From the NCBI GenBank assembly GCA_036784855.1, contig JAZDSV010000035.1, positions 1 through 64,000 of the forward strand: a stretch of 64,000 nucleotides of DNA, given 5' to 3'. Under the pieces are notes generated by a model. That model was not told where the DNA came from and did no database searches. It was given only the letters and a program-made list of their open reading frames with translations. This document shows positions 30,704 to 41,779 of the stretch, in pieces. Source of the stretch: Aphelidium insulamus. Its lineage: Eukaryota; Aphelidiomycota; Aphelidea; Aphelidiaceae. The translations under genes and the position numbers were made by a program. Every line of letters begins with the position of its first letter. The stretch's first letter is position 1.

Positions 30704-33307
30704 TTATTTCAAGCACGATTTCGACGCTGGTGCCAAATACCAAGTTAGTGCGGATAACAGACAGAGTGCAATCGTTATCGCACATGCGATGCGGTATTGG
30801 CGCACGTGATGCGGTCCATGACCATATACAGCTAGTAAGCACAGCAGAAAAGTTAGTATGATGAGCGAAGACATGTTGCCTTTAGATTCGGAAGCAGCGC
30901 ACGCGATTCTTGACGGCCTGGAAGGGTCATCAACACAAGGTAATATGCATGAATCAACATACATCAATTCGTATCCAGTTTTCATTCTCCACGACTGGCT
31001 AACGTGCTCAATTGAAGTGAGTTTCTCAGCAAGGGTTGTCCTCGTGTCAGCCATTTCATCTTCAGGCGGAGCTGTTGTTTCGTCTACAGTCAATGATGAA
31101 GTAGACGATTCGTCAAACACAATTTGTGTCGTGATGTCTGAGGAGAGCTGGCTAGCTGCTCGTTTATCACCATCAGCATGGACTGGTGCAATCCTTAAAT
31201 CAGGACTAGTTTTCAAGTTCTCCGCGACGCCCCGCGCTGGCACAGTTTGACGACTTGCAGACGACTTGCTTTGAGCTATCACCCGAGAGTTGTTTGAAGC
31301 CACGTCTTGACTTGTAGCTTGGTTGCCAGTGTAATTCCTCTGACTTAATGATGTCGAGTTGCGGTCGATTCGCACTCCAACTGATGCGGACAGGTTTCTA
31401 GTGGCATTCTTGGCCTCCTCCTTTGCCAGCCATGAAATTTCTGCAGCCGATTTTCTTTGTATTACACCCAGCGGCGCCCAAGATTTATGCTGACTAACCG
31501 CCGGATGTGACCAGCTGTCGGATAGTTGCTGTAACTGCTGTACAGAACACGCATCTGTGTAGCGACTGTCGCCGGTAGAGCGCCAATTGATCTCGGACAT
31601 GTCCTCCAGTTTAAGGTAATACTTTGTGGCACTGCCATCGTCCACTGCCGTCGTCAGGACTGATTCCACCGTTGCGATTGCAGCTGTATCAGTGGTGTTA
31701 TCGTAGCCACCGCTCGGGTTGGTGTCCAGGTCTGGCCCATCATCAGAGTCGTCATCATCTTCCAGCACATCGACGGCATCAGCCTCCATCGAGTGACCCA
31801 GGCCCACTGTACCGCTTCGCTGCTGCAATTCTTTCCTCGCCGACTCCCAAAATGACATTCGCGATGAGAACAGTTTGAGCATGTTCTTCTTGACGGACGT
31901 ATCGGTGCGGAATGAGCGTGAGTCCGAAGACCGAGGATGTGCCCGGTGGAACAGGCAAACGTTGCTCAGTACCACGAATTCAAACTCGAATATATATCTG
32001 AGCATGCTGATGTAGACAATTTTGTTACGACCGTATGCCGTGAATATCTCGTCCCACAGCAAGAATGAGCGTCGTGTCCCATCATGCACGCGTACAGTCG
32101 TGGGCAGCACTGCGTACGGCTCAAAATTGGCCGTTACTTTTCCCTGTTTGGGGCTTGGTATCCGGTACGGCGAGTTCGAGTTGAGCCATCTTGAAATTTC
32201 AGTGGAAGAATGGTAACTTTTCCGTCGGCCACCTGTCAGTACAGATGTCAATTATAATCAAATATGTGCACGGTGTCAATAAACATTGAACTTACCAAAG
32301 AGGTCGAACTTTTGCTCCTTAACGCATTGCTTTATCCGCTCTATGGACATGGACTCATACTGATTCTCAAGTGCAAGGCTCTCGTGTCCACCGGGTCGTC
32401 GACTCTGCAGTGCCGGGACTACTAGCATCTGTCGCTTGGATCCCGAATAGGTGGCCTGCAACAGATCTTGCTGCTTTCTATGGCTTCTTAATCTTGTGAA
32501 ACGGCATCAAGTTATCAACATACAGTATGACTTTGCGGCTGTCCCGAGAAGGAATGAAATCGATATCGCCATAGAGGAAGTGTGTGGTTGGAACGCCTGC
32601 CAGCGCGAGGTTGCGTAACGCATTCACTGGAAACTGCTCGTCCTGAAATAATTCACTAATTAGTTTTTCACGGCATACTGCCCATATAGTTTTAATACCG
32701 GTTCAGACGCCCACAGTAGATGCACCGTCAGGCGCTGTTTGGCCGCCGTACTGACGCGCAGAAACCGTTCTAATTGTTCCAATTCGGCGTGTGTTCGCAC
32801 GTACAAGGCAAGAAATACGAGACCTAAAATTTGTTCAACTGCCTTGCAATTATAGTACGTGTTGTACCATCCCACGTCCTCATTGTTCGGTACAGTGTCT
32901 GCAGTCTGTCCACCGTTCCAAAGGTGACCAAGGTCACGTCGTATTGGTGTTGTGTCTGCCAGCGAATAGTCAGTTCTGTGCGCGAGACTCCACTCAATCA
33001 GCGATGGTACCAGATTGACCCCGGAAGAGGCATGGAAGTAGCACAACTGGATGATGTGGTCGTCAGTCTCCAAATGGAACTTTTTAAAGTCGCTGCGGAT
33101 TCCCGGCTTCAGCTGTCGCGTGAACGGCTGGAACGCGCCATTTATCACAGCGGCGTCCGAGCACCGAAAGTTGACATTTTGCGCGTGCACAAAACAGTTT
33201 GTTCTTGGTGGCTGGTTACTAGCAACGCATGTCGACAGCAGCATCACCGATGTGACGAGAATGGCTGCTATGATGGTTGCGGGGACATCGCAACACCGCG
33301 CTCTCAT
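30704..33307 (-). CDS. GT49 glycosyltransferase B with C-terminal membrane pair
   Basis: Exons 33307-33020, 32955-32868, 32823-32699, 32642-32524, 32477-32296 and 32232-30704; 776 residues. Leader with hydrophobic ATIIAAILVTSVMLLSTC; N-domain FVHAQNVNFRC; core motifs DVTLVTFGTVDRLQTL, FPVNALRNLALAG, DxD in YGDIDFIPS, LVVPALQSRRPG, FDLFGGRRKSYH, NFEPYAVLPT, FTAYGRNKIVYISML. The linker is Ser/Thr/Asp-rich rather than purely acidic. Two C-terminal helices (SLIILTFLLCLLAVYG; IACAITIALCLLSALTWYL). The DxD exon ends at a GTATGT donor chosen because it gives SRKVIL-KQQDLL, parallel to paralogue A. Golgi lumenal catalysis is inferred; acceptor unknown. Confidence 0.86.
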
Positions 33308-33438
33308 CTGCGGCAATGAGCAAGTGCTTCAGTCGCGTCGAATACAAAGGCAGATCATTTAAATACCATGGCAACCACGACACACTCCATGCAACTTCTT
33401 CAACCGTACATGTGTACATGTATGTAAGCGGCAGCAGT

Positions 33439-33600
33439 ACTTGCAAACTTTTTCACGCAGTGCGATGGCTGACCACACCGCTTTACTCCGCATGGAGTCC
33501 ATCACTGTGAACTGAAGTATATTTTGTATATGTCAACACGCACTCGGGCAACCAACGGTGCAACGTCATGACCGACCGGTTAGATACGTTTAATGAATAA
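33439..33600 (+). pseudogene. Rearranged copy of the small Cys-peptide gene
   Basis: 33529-33600 matches, in sense, the 3' half of the peptide gene at 55366-55521 (NTHSGNQ and DRLDTFNE then stop). 33439-33514 matches its 5' half in opposite orientation. Relative to the intact copy, a block of roughly 75 bp has been flipped in place, so no continuous peptide is encoded. Two of the four Cys are also lost. Confidence 0.65.
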
Positions 33601-33681
33601 ATCAATCAATACATATGTACATATACATTAATGTGTAAGCAACAGGCGGAAAATTTATTGATATAACAGCATATAACTACA

Positions 33682-35889
33682 CTAGAGCGAAATGGCACAG
33701 TTCGACTGGAACAAATCGAGGGCGATTATCGTGAGGACAAGCACGGCGCTTCCCAGCACCATCATTCGGCGACCCTTCCATACGACGCGGCCAAAATAGA
33801 TGGATAAAAGAGAGCTTACAATCACCACGAGTGTCACGCCGATAAGAAGTGACTTTAAGCCGCCTATTGATATCCAGTGCTGGCACAAAACTGAGATCCG
33901 CGGTTCGTAGGGTTCCATGTGGCGCGCATCAGACTTGGTCATCAATTGGTGCATGGCGCGGCGTTCAAATGATTCCTTTGCACGTGCAGACACTCGTCGG
34001 CCCTGCATCATGTCTTCCTCAAAGTAGTCAGCAAATTCTTCCACCACACGTAAGCGCAAAGTTGACGGCGCCAAGTTCAATTTCTTTTCCACGCGTTCGA
34101 TGTCAGAAATAGTGGCTGCATCTTTATCGACTACAGAAACTTCATCGTTTCGATCGTGTTCACTCGAACCAATTTGTCCGACAAGCAGTCTAACAGTATA
34201 AACACATGTTCATGCACTGAATAACTGTACCGGTTATTTGACAACAGCGGAGACATAATTGGCTTCCGCCAATCGTTGTCACCAAATGTACTGACTTCTG
34301 TTGGAGGATCCCTAGAATCCCCCGTTGCCAGCCGAATAACTTTGGGCATCTCGCTCAGGTCAATTAATCTATAAATTAATATGCCAATGGATGCAGTGGT
34401 TCACTACGTACGTGTGATCTGAAAAGTCTCGCATGGCCAGACCGCTGCTAATCTGTTGCCAGTAGTCCATACGAGCGTCAAAAATTTGGATAATTTGATC
34501 TTTCGGTCCGCCAACTTGCTTGAACGCAGCGGCATTTTGTGTGGGCGTATGCCGTTTGTGGAACACACATATATTTGGTAACACCATAAAGCCGTAATCG
34601 AAAATGGTTCGTAGCATGTTTAGAAAGATGATCTTATTCCTTCCGTAATCAGTAAATATTTCGTCCCACAACAGCATTGGTGTCGAACTGCCATCGTTGT
34701 CGACTATCCGCGTGGGAAGAACAGTGTAGGGTTCGAAATTGGGAGAGACGTCAATCGATTTTCCCGCAACCGGCAATACATACGGTTTCTCCGCTGTTTG
34801 CCACGTATCCAGCTCCGTCGCAGTATGATAACCACGCTTTCCACCGGCTATATCAATTAGGTTGATCACAGACTACACGCCTCATTTACCGAATAGGTCA
34901 AATAGCTGCATTCTAACGTATTTCTTGATTTCTTGCAGAGACATTGAGTTGTACTGGTTCTCCAAAGGCCGACACTTGGCAGCCAAAAGTCTGCGTCTGC
35001 ATTCTAACGCCGGTAACACAAGCAAATCTCGTCTCATTCCACTTGCAGTCTCTTTCAAAATTTGCTGATGCTTCCTGCCCAGATAAATAATGAATCTATC
35101 GTATGCGCATAACTTACAAAATTTCATCGCGACTGCCCGCCGATGGCACAAAATCCATATCAAGGTATAGAAAGTGCGTGGTGGAAACACCGATAAGTGC
35201 AACATTACGCAGCACATTGACAGGAAACGGTGCGTCGATCTAGGCGTAAATACCGAAATAATATGATGGCGGTACATACATTCCCATCGGGTGAAACGAT
35301 GTGTACAGTCAACCGCTGACGTGCTTCAACGTGCTTATTGAGAAATGAGTTAAGCGTATCCAACTCTGTATCATTGCAAACGTAGACTGCTAGTGATACC
35401 AAGCCTACGCCGATAAATAATGGTAATGATGGGATTCCACTCAACCAACCGTTCCATGTATCTACAGTGTCGGCCAGGGTGCTCAGGCGATCTATCGTGC
35501 CAAAGGTGACCAAGGTGACGTCAAATTCAGCGGTATTCTGCAGATGATGAGCACGGGAAAGCGGCGAACAATCAACGGACAGTAGTCTCCAGCTGCCCGG
35601 TTTGGTAGCAGAGCTGCACCAAATGATCGTCCGTCTCGATGGTGTAGTCACCAAACGATGCCCGGATGCCGAGTTTACGCTGTCGCTGCAGCACCGCCGT
35701 TGGCATCCAAGTCCCGTCCATGCCCAGTAACGGCGCTGGACAGCGAAAGTCCAGCGCATCACTATACCGTAGGTATTTCGGTGTGGCCAACTCCAAGCGG
35801 GACGGCTCGGCCACCGCCCAGGAACACACGGCAACGCTGAGAAACAGTTGGAGCTGTAGCCGTGGCAGCAGCCAGAGTTTGCTCGTCAT
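33682..35889 (-). CDS. GT49 glycosyltransferase C with C-terminal membrane pair
   Basis: Eight exons: 35889-35581, 35537-35450, 35404-35280, 35239-35118, 35074-34890, 34847-34412, 34368-34231 and 34189-33682; 636 residues. Signal peptide (LQLQLFLSVAVCSWAVA); core motifs FDVTLVTFGTIDRLSTL, FPVNVLRNVALIG, DxD in YLDMDFVPS, LVLPALECRR, FDLFAGGKRGYH, NFEPYTVLPT, FTDYGRNKIIFLNML, FMVLPNICVFHK. Exons of 88, 125 and 185 nt equal those of its paralogues, which supports the model. An extra intron (34411-34369) and a 41-nt intron at 34230-34190 are peculiar to this copy. C-terminal helices SLLIGVTLVVIVSSLLSIYF and MVLGSAVLVLTIIALDLF. The 45-nt second intron has no stop and could be retained. Confidence 0.84.
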
Positions 35890-36130
35890 CCACACTTGCA
35901 GAGCCGTCAAACACACAAGCCACGGTGAAACAGTGCTAGGGTTGTGCGTGTCTCCGTGTGCCTCCGCCTGTCAACGTGTCAGGGTTTCACTCGCGCGTCA
36001 AATGTTTTTCTCGCGCCGCGATTTGGCGTTGCGTATTCATGCGCGTCGTTATGCCTGCACAGCTGCACTTTTACACGTACTTGGCACTGTACCGTTACAC
36101 CGATTGTTCGCCCACTGTTTTCTGCGGCAT

Positions 36131-38332
36131 ATGAGCCCTAACTATGCTGCCATGGCGGTGGGGGCTCCTTCGCCGTGTCCCACTACAACCGTGTCAGAGA
36201 CACTGGCTACCGGGAATCTACACAACACCACGGACACCACAGATACATGCGGTCCCACCAACGCAGATAGCAATGTGGTCTTGTCTGGTGTGCTGGGAAC
36301 GGAATTACCTACTGACAACATTGAACCTTCGACGAATAAATTGTCTCTGGTGAACGCGGATGTTCAACGAGAATTATCGCGCATTCAGAGAATTCTGTGC
36401 TCCGAGTACGCACCGCACGACTCCATTCTCTCCATTCATAGTGGCTCGTGCGCGTACGCGGACAATACCGGCAAAACCGCTCCGAAGGCCGAAATTTATT
36501 TCAATCGCTGTGGTCCGCCCCCGCTGCCGGACAAGGAGCGATCGTCGTCGCTATCAGACTCGGACAATGTGCAGCGGCGCCAGTTCCGACCGACACCCAG
36601 ATTACTTCGCCAACTAACATCGCACTCTGGCCATGGAGATCCTGTGGCGGATTGTGATGATGATACATGGAAGCAGGTGCAGCGATATGCTTCGTATGTG
36701 TACCGTCAGCTGCCGCGTCATGTAATGAAAGTATCTGTCGATGCCGAAACAATGGAAATATTATCCGCCGCCGAAGTGGACAATCTTGGCAAGGTATGCC
36801 TGAGACTACAATGATATTTGACATTCTACTCATATATCATTTATAGGAGCGTGAGATACTGCTGCATCGATGTGCGGAACTGCAGCAAAAGCTTTATATT
36901 GAGCGCACAGTGCAGGGTGGCGCAGAGAGTATGCGCAAAATCTGGAAGACAATTCCACATTACGACTCCCGCGTGGCCGCCCAGCTCATCAAGACAGTGA
37001 AGCGGGAAGCTGCCATCCTGGACGAGTTGTGGAAACTGTCTGCGCGTATCAGTCGATGCTTGCTCGTCCAGCTCGAGCACAACACGGCCGTCATGTACTT
37101 GCACAACGTAGAGACGATGGACGAAAAGCAAGCGGCCATTCTCGCCCAGCAGAACATTTCCCAACAGCTGGCCGAGCTGAAAGCTTACTTTGCCGGTGGC
37201 AGCGGCGCAGACGCTGCAAAAACACTGATTAACTGCCAGGTGCGCATATTTTATGATTACCTTGCCAAGTTTTCATTAAAAGGTGCGGCTGGGAGAGTTG
37301 GAGCAGACTTGCGAACGTTTACGAACAAAGTGCAAGGTGCTCTCGGAAGAACGGGAGCTGGAGCGTCGAACCGTGAACAGCGGGATGCCGGCATTTAAAC
37401 AGCTTCGATCTGTAGCCGGGGATGGTGGTATGCCTACCACGGATTATTCCGCATTGAGCGCGGATATTCAACGGCGTATCCGGTCGCTGGAAACCGAGAA
37501 CGAAACGCTGCGGCTCAATCTGGAGCTGTTGAACCTGCAGAACCAGTCCATCGCATCCCTGCCGCCCATGGCAAACTATTCCGACCGTGAAAGCGATGCG
37601 ACTTCCCACTCGACAAACGATTCGTCGGCGGCAGACATGTCGACGTGCAGCAAGAGTGAAGCGTCTGCACAGTGCCTGCTAACAGAGCCGACGACGGACG
37701 CGGAGACGCAAACGGATCCGCCGCCGCTAGACCCGCGAATCCAGCAACTCGAGGCGGAGCGCGAAACAGTGACGATGAAACTGCGCGAGTGCCAAGAGCT
37801 GGTGGGAGCGTTGGCGGAGCGGAATGACGCACTGATGGCCGAGCAGCAAGTACTCACGGACAAAATGGCCGACTATGAAAAGTACGTGCGAATGGCAAAC
37901 GAACGGCACTGTCTGGAGGAGCGACTGGAATCGGCACAGTCGCGCCTCGACATGGCCAAAAAGGGCGGCAGCGCGCTTCAAGTCGAGTGTCAGACGCTGC
38001 GGGATCACTGGAAAGTGCTGCGCGAGATCCTGCAGTGCAAAACACCGGATGGTGCTGGCGGCGAGAACGGCAATAAGTCGCCATCCCATCATGGCGCCGA
38101 TATCAACTTTGCCGAGATCAGAAATGAGATACTGCGCCTGCAGCACGAGGCTGAATTGGCGGCGGACCGTACGCTCCTCTGCGATGAGCTGGAACAGGCG
38201 CGCGACACTGAGCAAATGTTGCGTCGTGAACTGGCGGCTGTCCGCGACGAGAAGCTGGACGTGGAGCAAGAGCGCGACATTTTATTGCTGCGTATCGGCG
38301 CCGCCCCTCGCACATCGCTGCCGCAGTTTTAA
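36131..38332 (+). CDS. Coiled-coil protein of unknown function
   Basis: Exons 36131-36793, 36847-37239 and 37283-38332 encode 701 residues; an in-frame ATG at 36002 could extend it. Residues 1-220 are Thr/Ser/Asn-rich. From ~175 helical segments appear, and long coiled coils follow (LETENETLRLNLELLNLQNQ; LEAERETVTMKLRECQELVG; ILRLQHEAELAADRTLLCDE). An Asp/Ser/Glu linker splits two coil blocks. No motor, membrane or catalytic domain. It resembles cytoskeletal or vesicle-tether scaffolds in shape only. It ends 72 bp before the convergent derlin stop. Confidence 0.75.
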
Positions 38333-38404
38333 CAACACACCACATTTCATCACTCACTGCAATACATATCGCAATCTTATTAATGAACATTATATTCAAT
38401 GCGG

Positions 38405-39455
38405 CTACTCGTCGTGTGCATGGTCGCCCAGAATTCCTTCTCGCAAGTGCTCCCCGTCCCCATCGGCGATATCCACATTTATCTGACCATCTTCCCGCGT
38501 AGACTCTGGCTGTATCAACCGTTTTCTACATGTCATATTATTAGTAAAATAATAATAATATTTTATGGCTGGGTATGCAATGCACAATACTACTACTCGA
38601 TGATGGATTAACGAACATGAATTGAGGAGCGCGCAAGTAGCGGACCCCGGTGCGGGACACCACGGGATAGATGTCGTCCAGGAAGTAGTAGGCATGGCCG
38701 ACCGCGACACCCAGCACCTCGGACGTGGGCACTGTGCCGTGCATCAACAACGATAGCCCCATCAGCACCCACGGCAAGTACGGCGCGCTAAAGTTCATAA
38801 AGCCCATAAAGTTCATGCGGACGTCCGGGTTCCGCCGCGACCACAGATACACCATCATGTGGTTCAGCGACGAGCCGAGGAACATTGTGGCGAGGAATGG
38901 TTCCAGCAGCTGTGCATTGGGTATAATAATATTACTGATAATAACGACAGGTGCTTACAATCAGCACCAGACCACCGAGCACCAGCATCCACACAAAGTC
39001 TGCACGGCGACCCCGGAACGATCCCTCTTCCAACGCACGACAGTACCGTGACCTATTTACATTCAGTAACATAAGCCAACCGGACACATGTACAGGAGTA
39101 GAGGCAAGCACTTGCATGAAGAACAGGTGAAAGATAAAGTCGATGCCAAAGTAGCCCACAAAGCAAAACGTAGTCAGTATACGCCAGTACTGCCGCATTG
39201 ATGGTTAGCTAGGTGTACACATGCCACGGCACAGCACCGCATACCTCTCGCCTGTACACAATGGCGGCGTAGTCAAAGAAGAGGTGCAGCGGCGAGACCA
39301 GGTTCAGCTGCTGCACGGATATAGTGTGAGAGCATATACAGACACGGTGCAAGAGTACTTGCGCATGCAAGAGTCACCAGGACGGTGGCGGTGCAGTAGA
39401 CTCGCGTCACCACCGGTATCTCCAGATACCACTCTTCCAGCGGTGGCATGGCCAT
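38405..39455 (-). CDS. DERL2: Derlin (ERAD rhomboid pseudoprotease)
   Basis: Six exons: 39455-39363, 39310-39245, 39189-39116, 39052-38959, 38909-38617 and 38525-38405; 246 residues (human derlin-2: 239). Landmarks: LEEWYLEIPVVTRVYCTATV at the N-terminus, YWRILTTFCFVG, SRYCRALEEGSFRGRRADFV, LWSRRNPDVRMNFMGFMNF, APYLPWVLMGLSLLMHG and VAVGHAYYFLDDIYPV. Derlins sit in the ER membrane and help retro-translocate misfolded proteins. They lack the rhomboid Ser-His dyad. Two introns (39362-39311 and 39115-39053) begin with GCAAGT; both are required by gapless alignment to the family. The acidic C-tail ends HAHDE. Derlin-2 rather than -1 is suggested by the motif spellings. Confidence 0.93.
39053..39115 (-). 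other. GC-AG intron (63 nt, no stop) in derlin
   Basis: Donor AT|GCAAGTG, acceptor AAATAG. Removal gives HLFFMSRYCRALEEG, the same length as other derlins. Retention would add 21 residues without a stop. Confidence 0.75.
39311..39362 (-). other. GC-AG intron (52 nt) in derlin
   Basis: Donor TGC|GCAAGTA, acceptor CGTGCAG. Joins LVTLAC to QLNLVSPLHLFF in phase 0 as homology requires. Confidence 0.8.
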
Positions 39456-39709
39456 TTTATTATTGCTATGTATTATGCTAAAATTGGAACTGTGAAGGCG
39501 GCTTTCACTACAGCTGTCTCTATGTCGCGCGATCTGGGCGGCGAAACAATTGCAACGACGCCCAGACGCATAGGTTAACCTCAGCCATGTGTCATGTATG
39601 GTAGTTTATTGATGTCCAATTGCAGACTGAATGCTCAGGTCCACAACGCTCAGGTCCACTGCGGTGTTGCCAAATTAGTTGTCACATCCATGCAAGCCAA
39701 CCGAAAAAG

Positions 39710-41509
39710 TCATGCACGGATTTTCCCGGTCGGCTGGATGTGGGCTTGTTGTAGCACACTAGCTACAATCTCGCTTTCGTCTGGATTCTGCTTCTCGCGG
39801 TAAGACGTCAGCCACCCAATTCGGTCCCATTGTTCGGCAGAATATTTGAAGGCTTCAGCGCCGTATGCTGCAATTGCGACATCAAGTAGTAAGGGAGCGT
39901 GCCAACCAGTGACGCCAATGCCGTCAAAATTGCCGCGAATAAGAATTGATTTCACTCGCTCGGGTAAGTGCTGCAAGACAGCAATCAAGTCGTCGTGGTT
40001 CCCGTTGAGCACTAGTAGATCTGCAATTTGATGTCGGCCATAAATAATTGCCAACTCAAGTGCTGATTTTTTCAAAAATGTGTTGCGGGGCTGGCGCTTT
40101 GCTTCCTCCACCTTCTTACTCACTGCGACGCTCGGATGACGAAGCTCAATGTGATGTGTTGTCGTAAGCACCGTATTGCCACGGCTCCGCCGATGAGACA
40201 CCACGTCAACTTCAATTGGGACCAAAAAGTTATTTTCATTTGCCACCAGCAGGACTTTGTCGCGACTCTCCGATATAATTGCGTTTAAAAGAGGAGTCTT
40301 GCCGTTTTTGTCGGGCACATTCACCTCCAGGCCTGATGCATTCACATTTTTTCCAAGATCGCTCGAAAGATGTCAAATGATGCTCGACTATCTGCCGCAA
40401 AATTGAGAGGTGTTCTCAAATCATCATCCACGGCTTCCAGGTCGGCGCCATGTTGAAGCAGATATTGGACTTCATCCAAACTGTTTCGACCAATGGCAAA
40501 ATGCAATGGCTTCAATGACATTTTCCATTCCTCATATTGCAACTTCAAAACGCCAAAAAAATCGGATAAAACGCTCCAACTCCAACTGTTTGTTGTGGCC
40601 ATACGAGTCAAAACATGATTCCCATTTAGATGTGCGCGACAATAACGCCAAAATTTGTTGACATGTACCAGTTGTAATCACTTTCGTCAACTCAATTTCC
40701 ACTTTTTCTTGTCGATGTGATCAGCGCGCAATTGATTTGCTAAACGGGGTCCTTTCATCGATATTCTAAGGAACCGTTTCTTCCATGTCGACTTCACGGA
40801 TGATTTTTGATCTCGATTTACTGGTGCGACGGATGAAGACTTCATTTCATTCGACGTATGCTCGAAATCGTCAGGCTGGTATGTTCACATTTTCCGAGGG
40901 CTCCAAGCGAAGGTCTGCACTGAGCACGTAATGGACCTCACCTTTGTCGTTGAATTTCATTTCAAAAAAAAATTCCAAGCCAGTCGACCCTTGACAGCTT
41001 CGTTCTCCAATTCTATCCGGCGCGCAAACAGTGGTTTTAGAAAGTCACTCAAAGCTACCTCCGAGCTGCTGCAAGCAGACCGAATTTCCCTCATAAGCCG
41101 CTCGAATGAACGCCGCGCGCAGAATGTCTTTGAGTGTGTCTGAAAGAGCAAGCGATGCAATGCCGGGGTTAGCATCCAAGTAGTCCACAATGTTCTGACA
41201 CGACCCAATGACAACTACTCGGCTAAAGTCTTGTTCCGCCGTTGCGTCAAGCTCAGCGAGACGAATTTCACTGCCTGTTGGAGACAAGTTGCCATCACCC
41301 AACACGGCCTCGTAATCCATAGATAGAGAGCCATAAGATCCTGGGAAGCCCCATTCACTTTCACTACCGCTGGACACGCTCATCGAGTCGTGGTCTTCTA
41401 CAAACGACGCGCCGGCGGATGCCAGTTCGCCAGTATGACTGCCCACGGCTTCCACGCAAGCCAAGTGCATCACGACCGCGCACAATGGAATCACGCACGC
41501 ATGGAGCAT
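39710..41509 (-). pseudogene. Decayed copy of the FGSC-family secreted ankyrin gene
   Basis: Homologous along its length to the neighbour at 41780-43635. The 5' part (41509-41045) still encodes a signal peptide and EQDFSRVVVIGSCQNIVDYL; the frame then shifts near 41085-41050. The middle (about 40960-40620) is poorly alignable and full of stops. An ankyrin segment (HFAIGRNSLDEVQYLLQHGA) remains at 40611-40342. A small indel next to EKM creates TGA and shifts the frame near 40345. The last part (40345-39710) keeps GLEVNVPDKNGKTPL and the family C-terminus. At least three disruptions; read as a pseudogene of a host gene. Confidence 0.8.
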
Positions 41510-41599
41510 GGCGCCGGTTCAAATTGGTTTGGAAAATGCACTTGGACTGTGCGACGCGTCGAAGGAAAAAGGTTGGTTTAATTACGAGATATGGACCTC

Positions 41600-41612
41600 G
41601 GTTAAGGTCAAG
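41600..41612 (-). promoter_or_regulatory. TTAAGGTCAAG motif upstream of the ankyrin pseudogene
   Basis: GGTTAAGGTCAAG lies about 91 bp upstream of the former ATG at 41509 and resembles the motif before the other family members. The surrounding gap 41510-41779 has no other feature. Confidence 0.35.
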
Positions 41613-41779
41613 CAGATTTGGAACGGTGAGAAGCCGAAGCAAATAGGCTACAGAAGAACGGTCATGTGCGAAAACTGAATTTTTAGAAAGTATCAACTTA
41701 GTTGTCGCTGAAGTCCTTATATTACTTGTCCGCAACCCAAACTCATAGGGCCATTGACTAGTTGACTGATCATTTGAGA

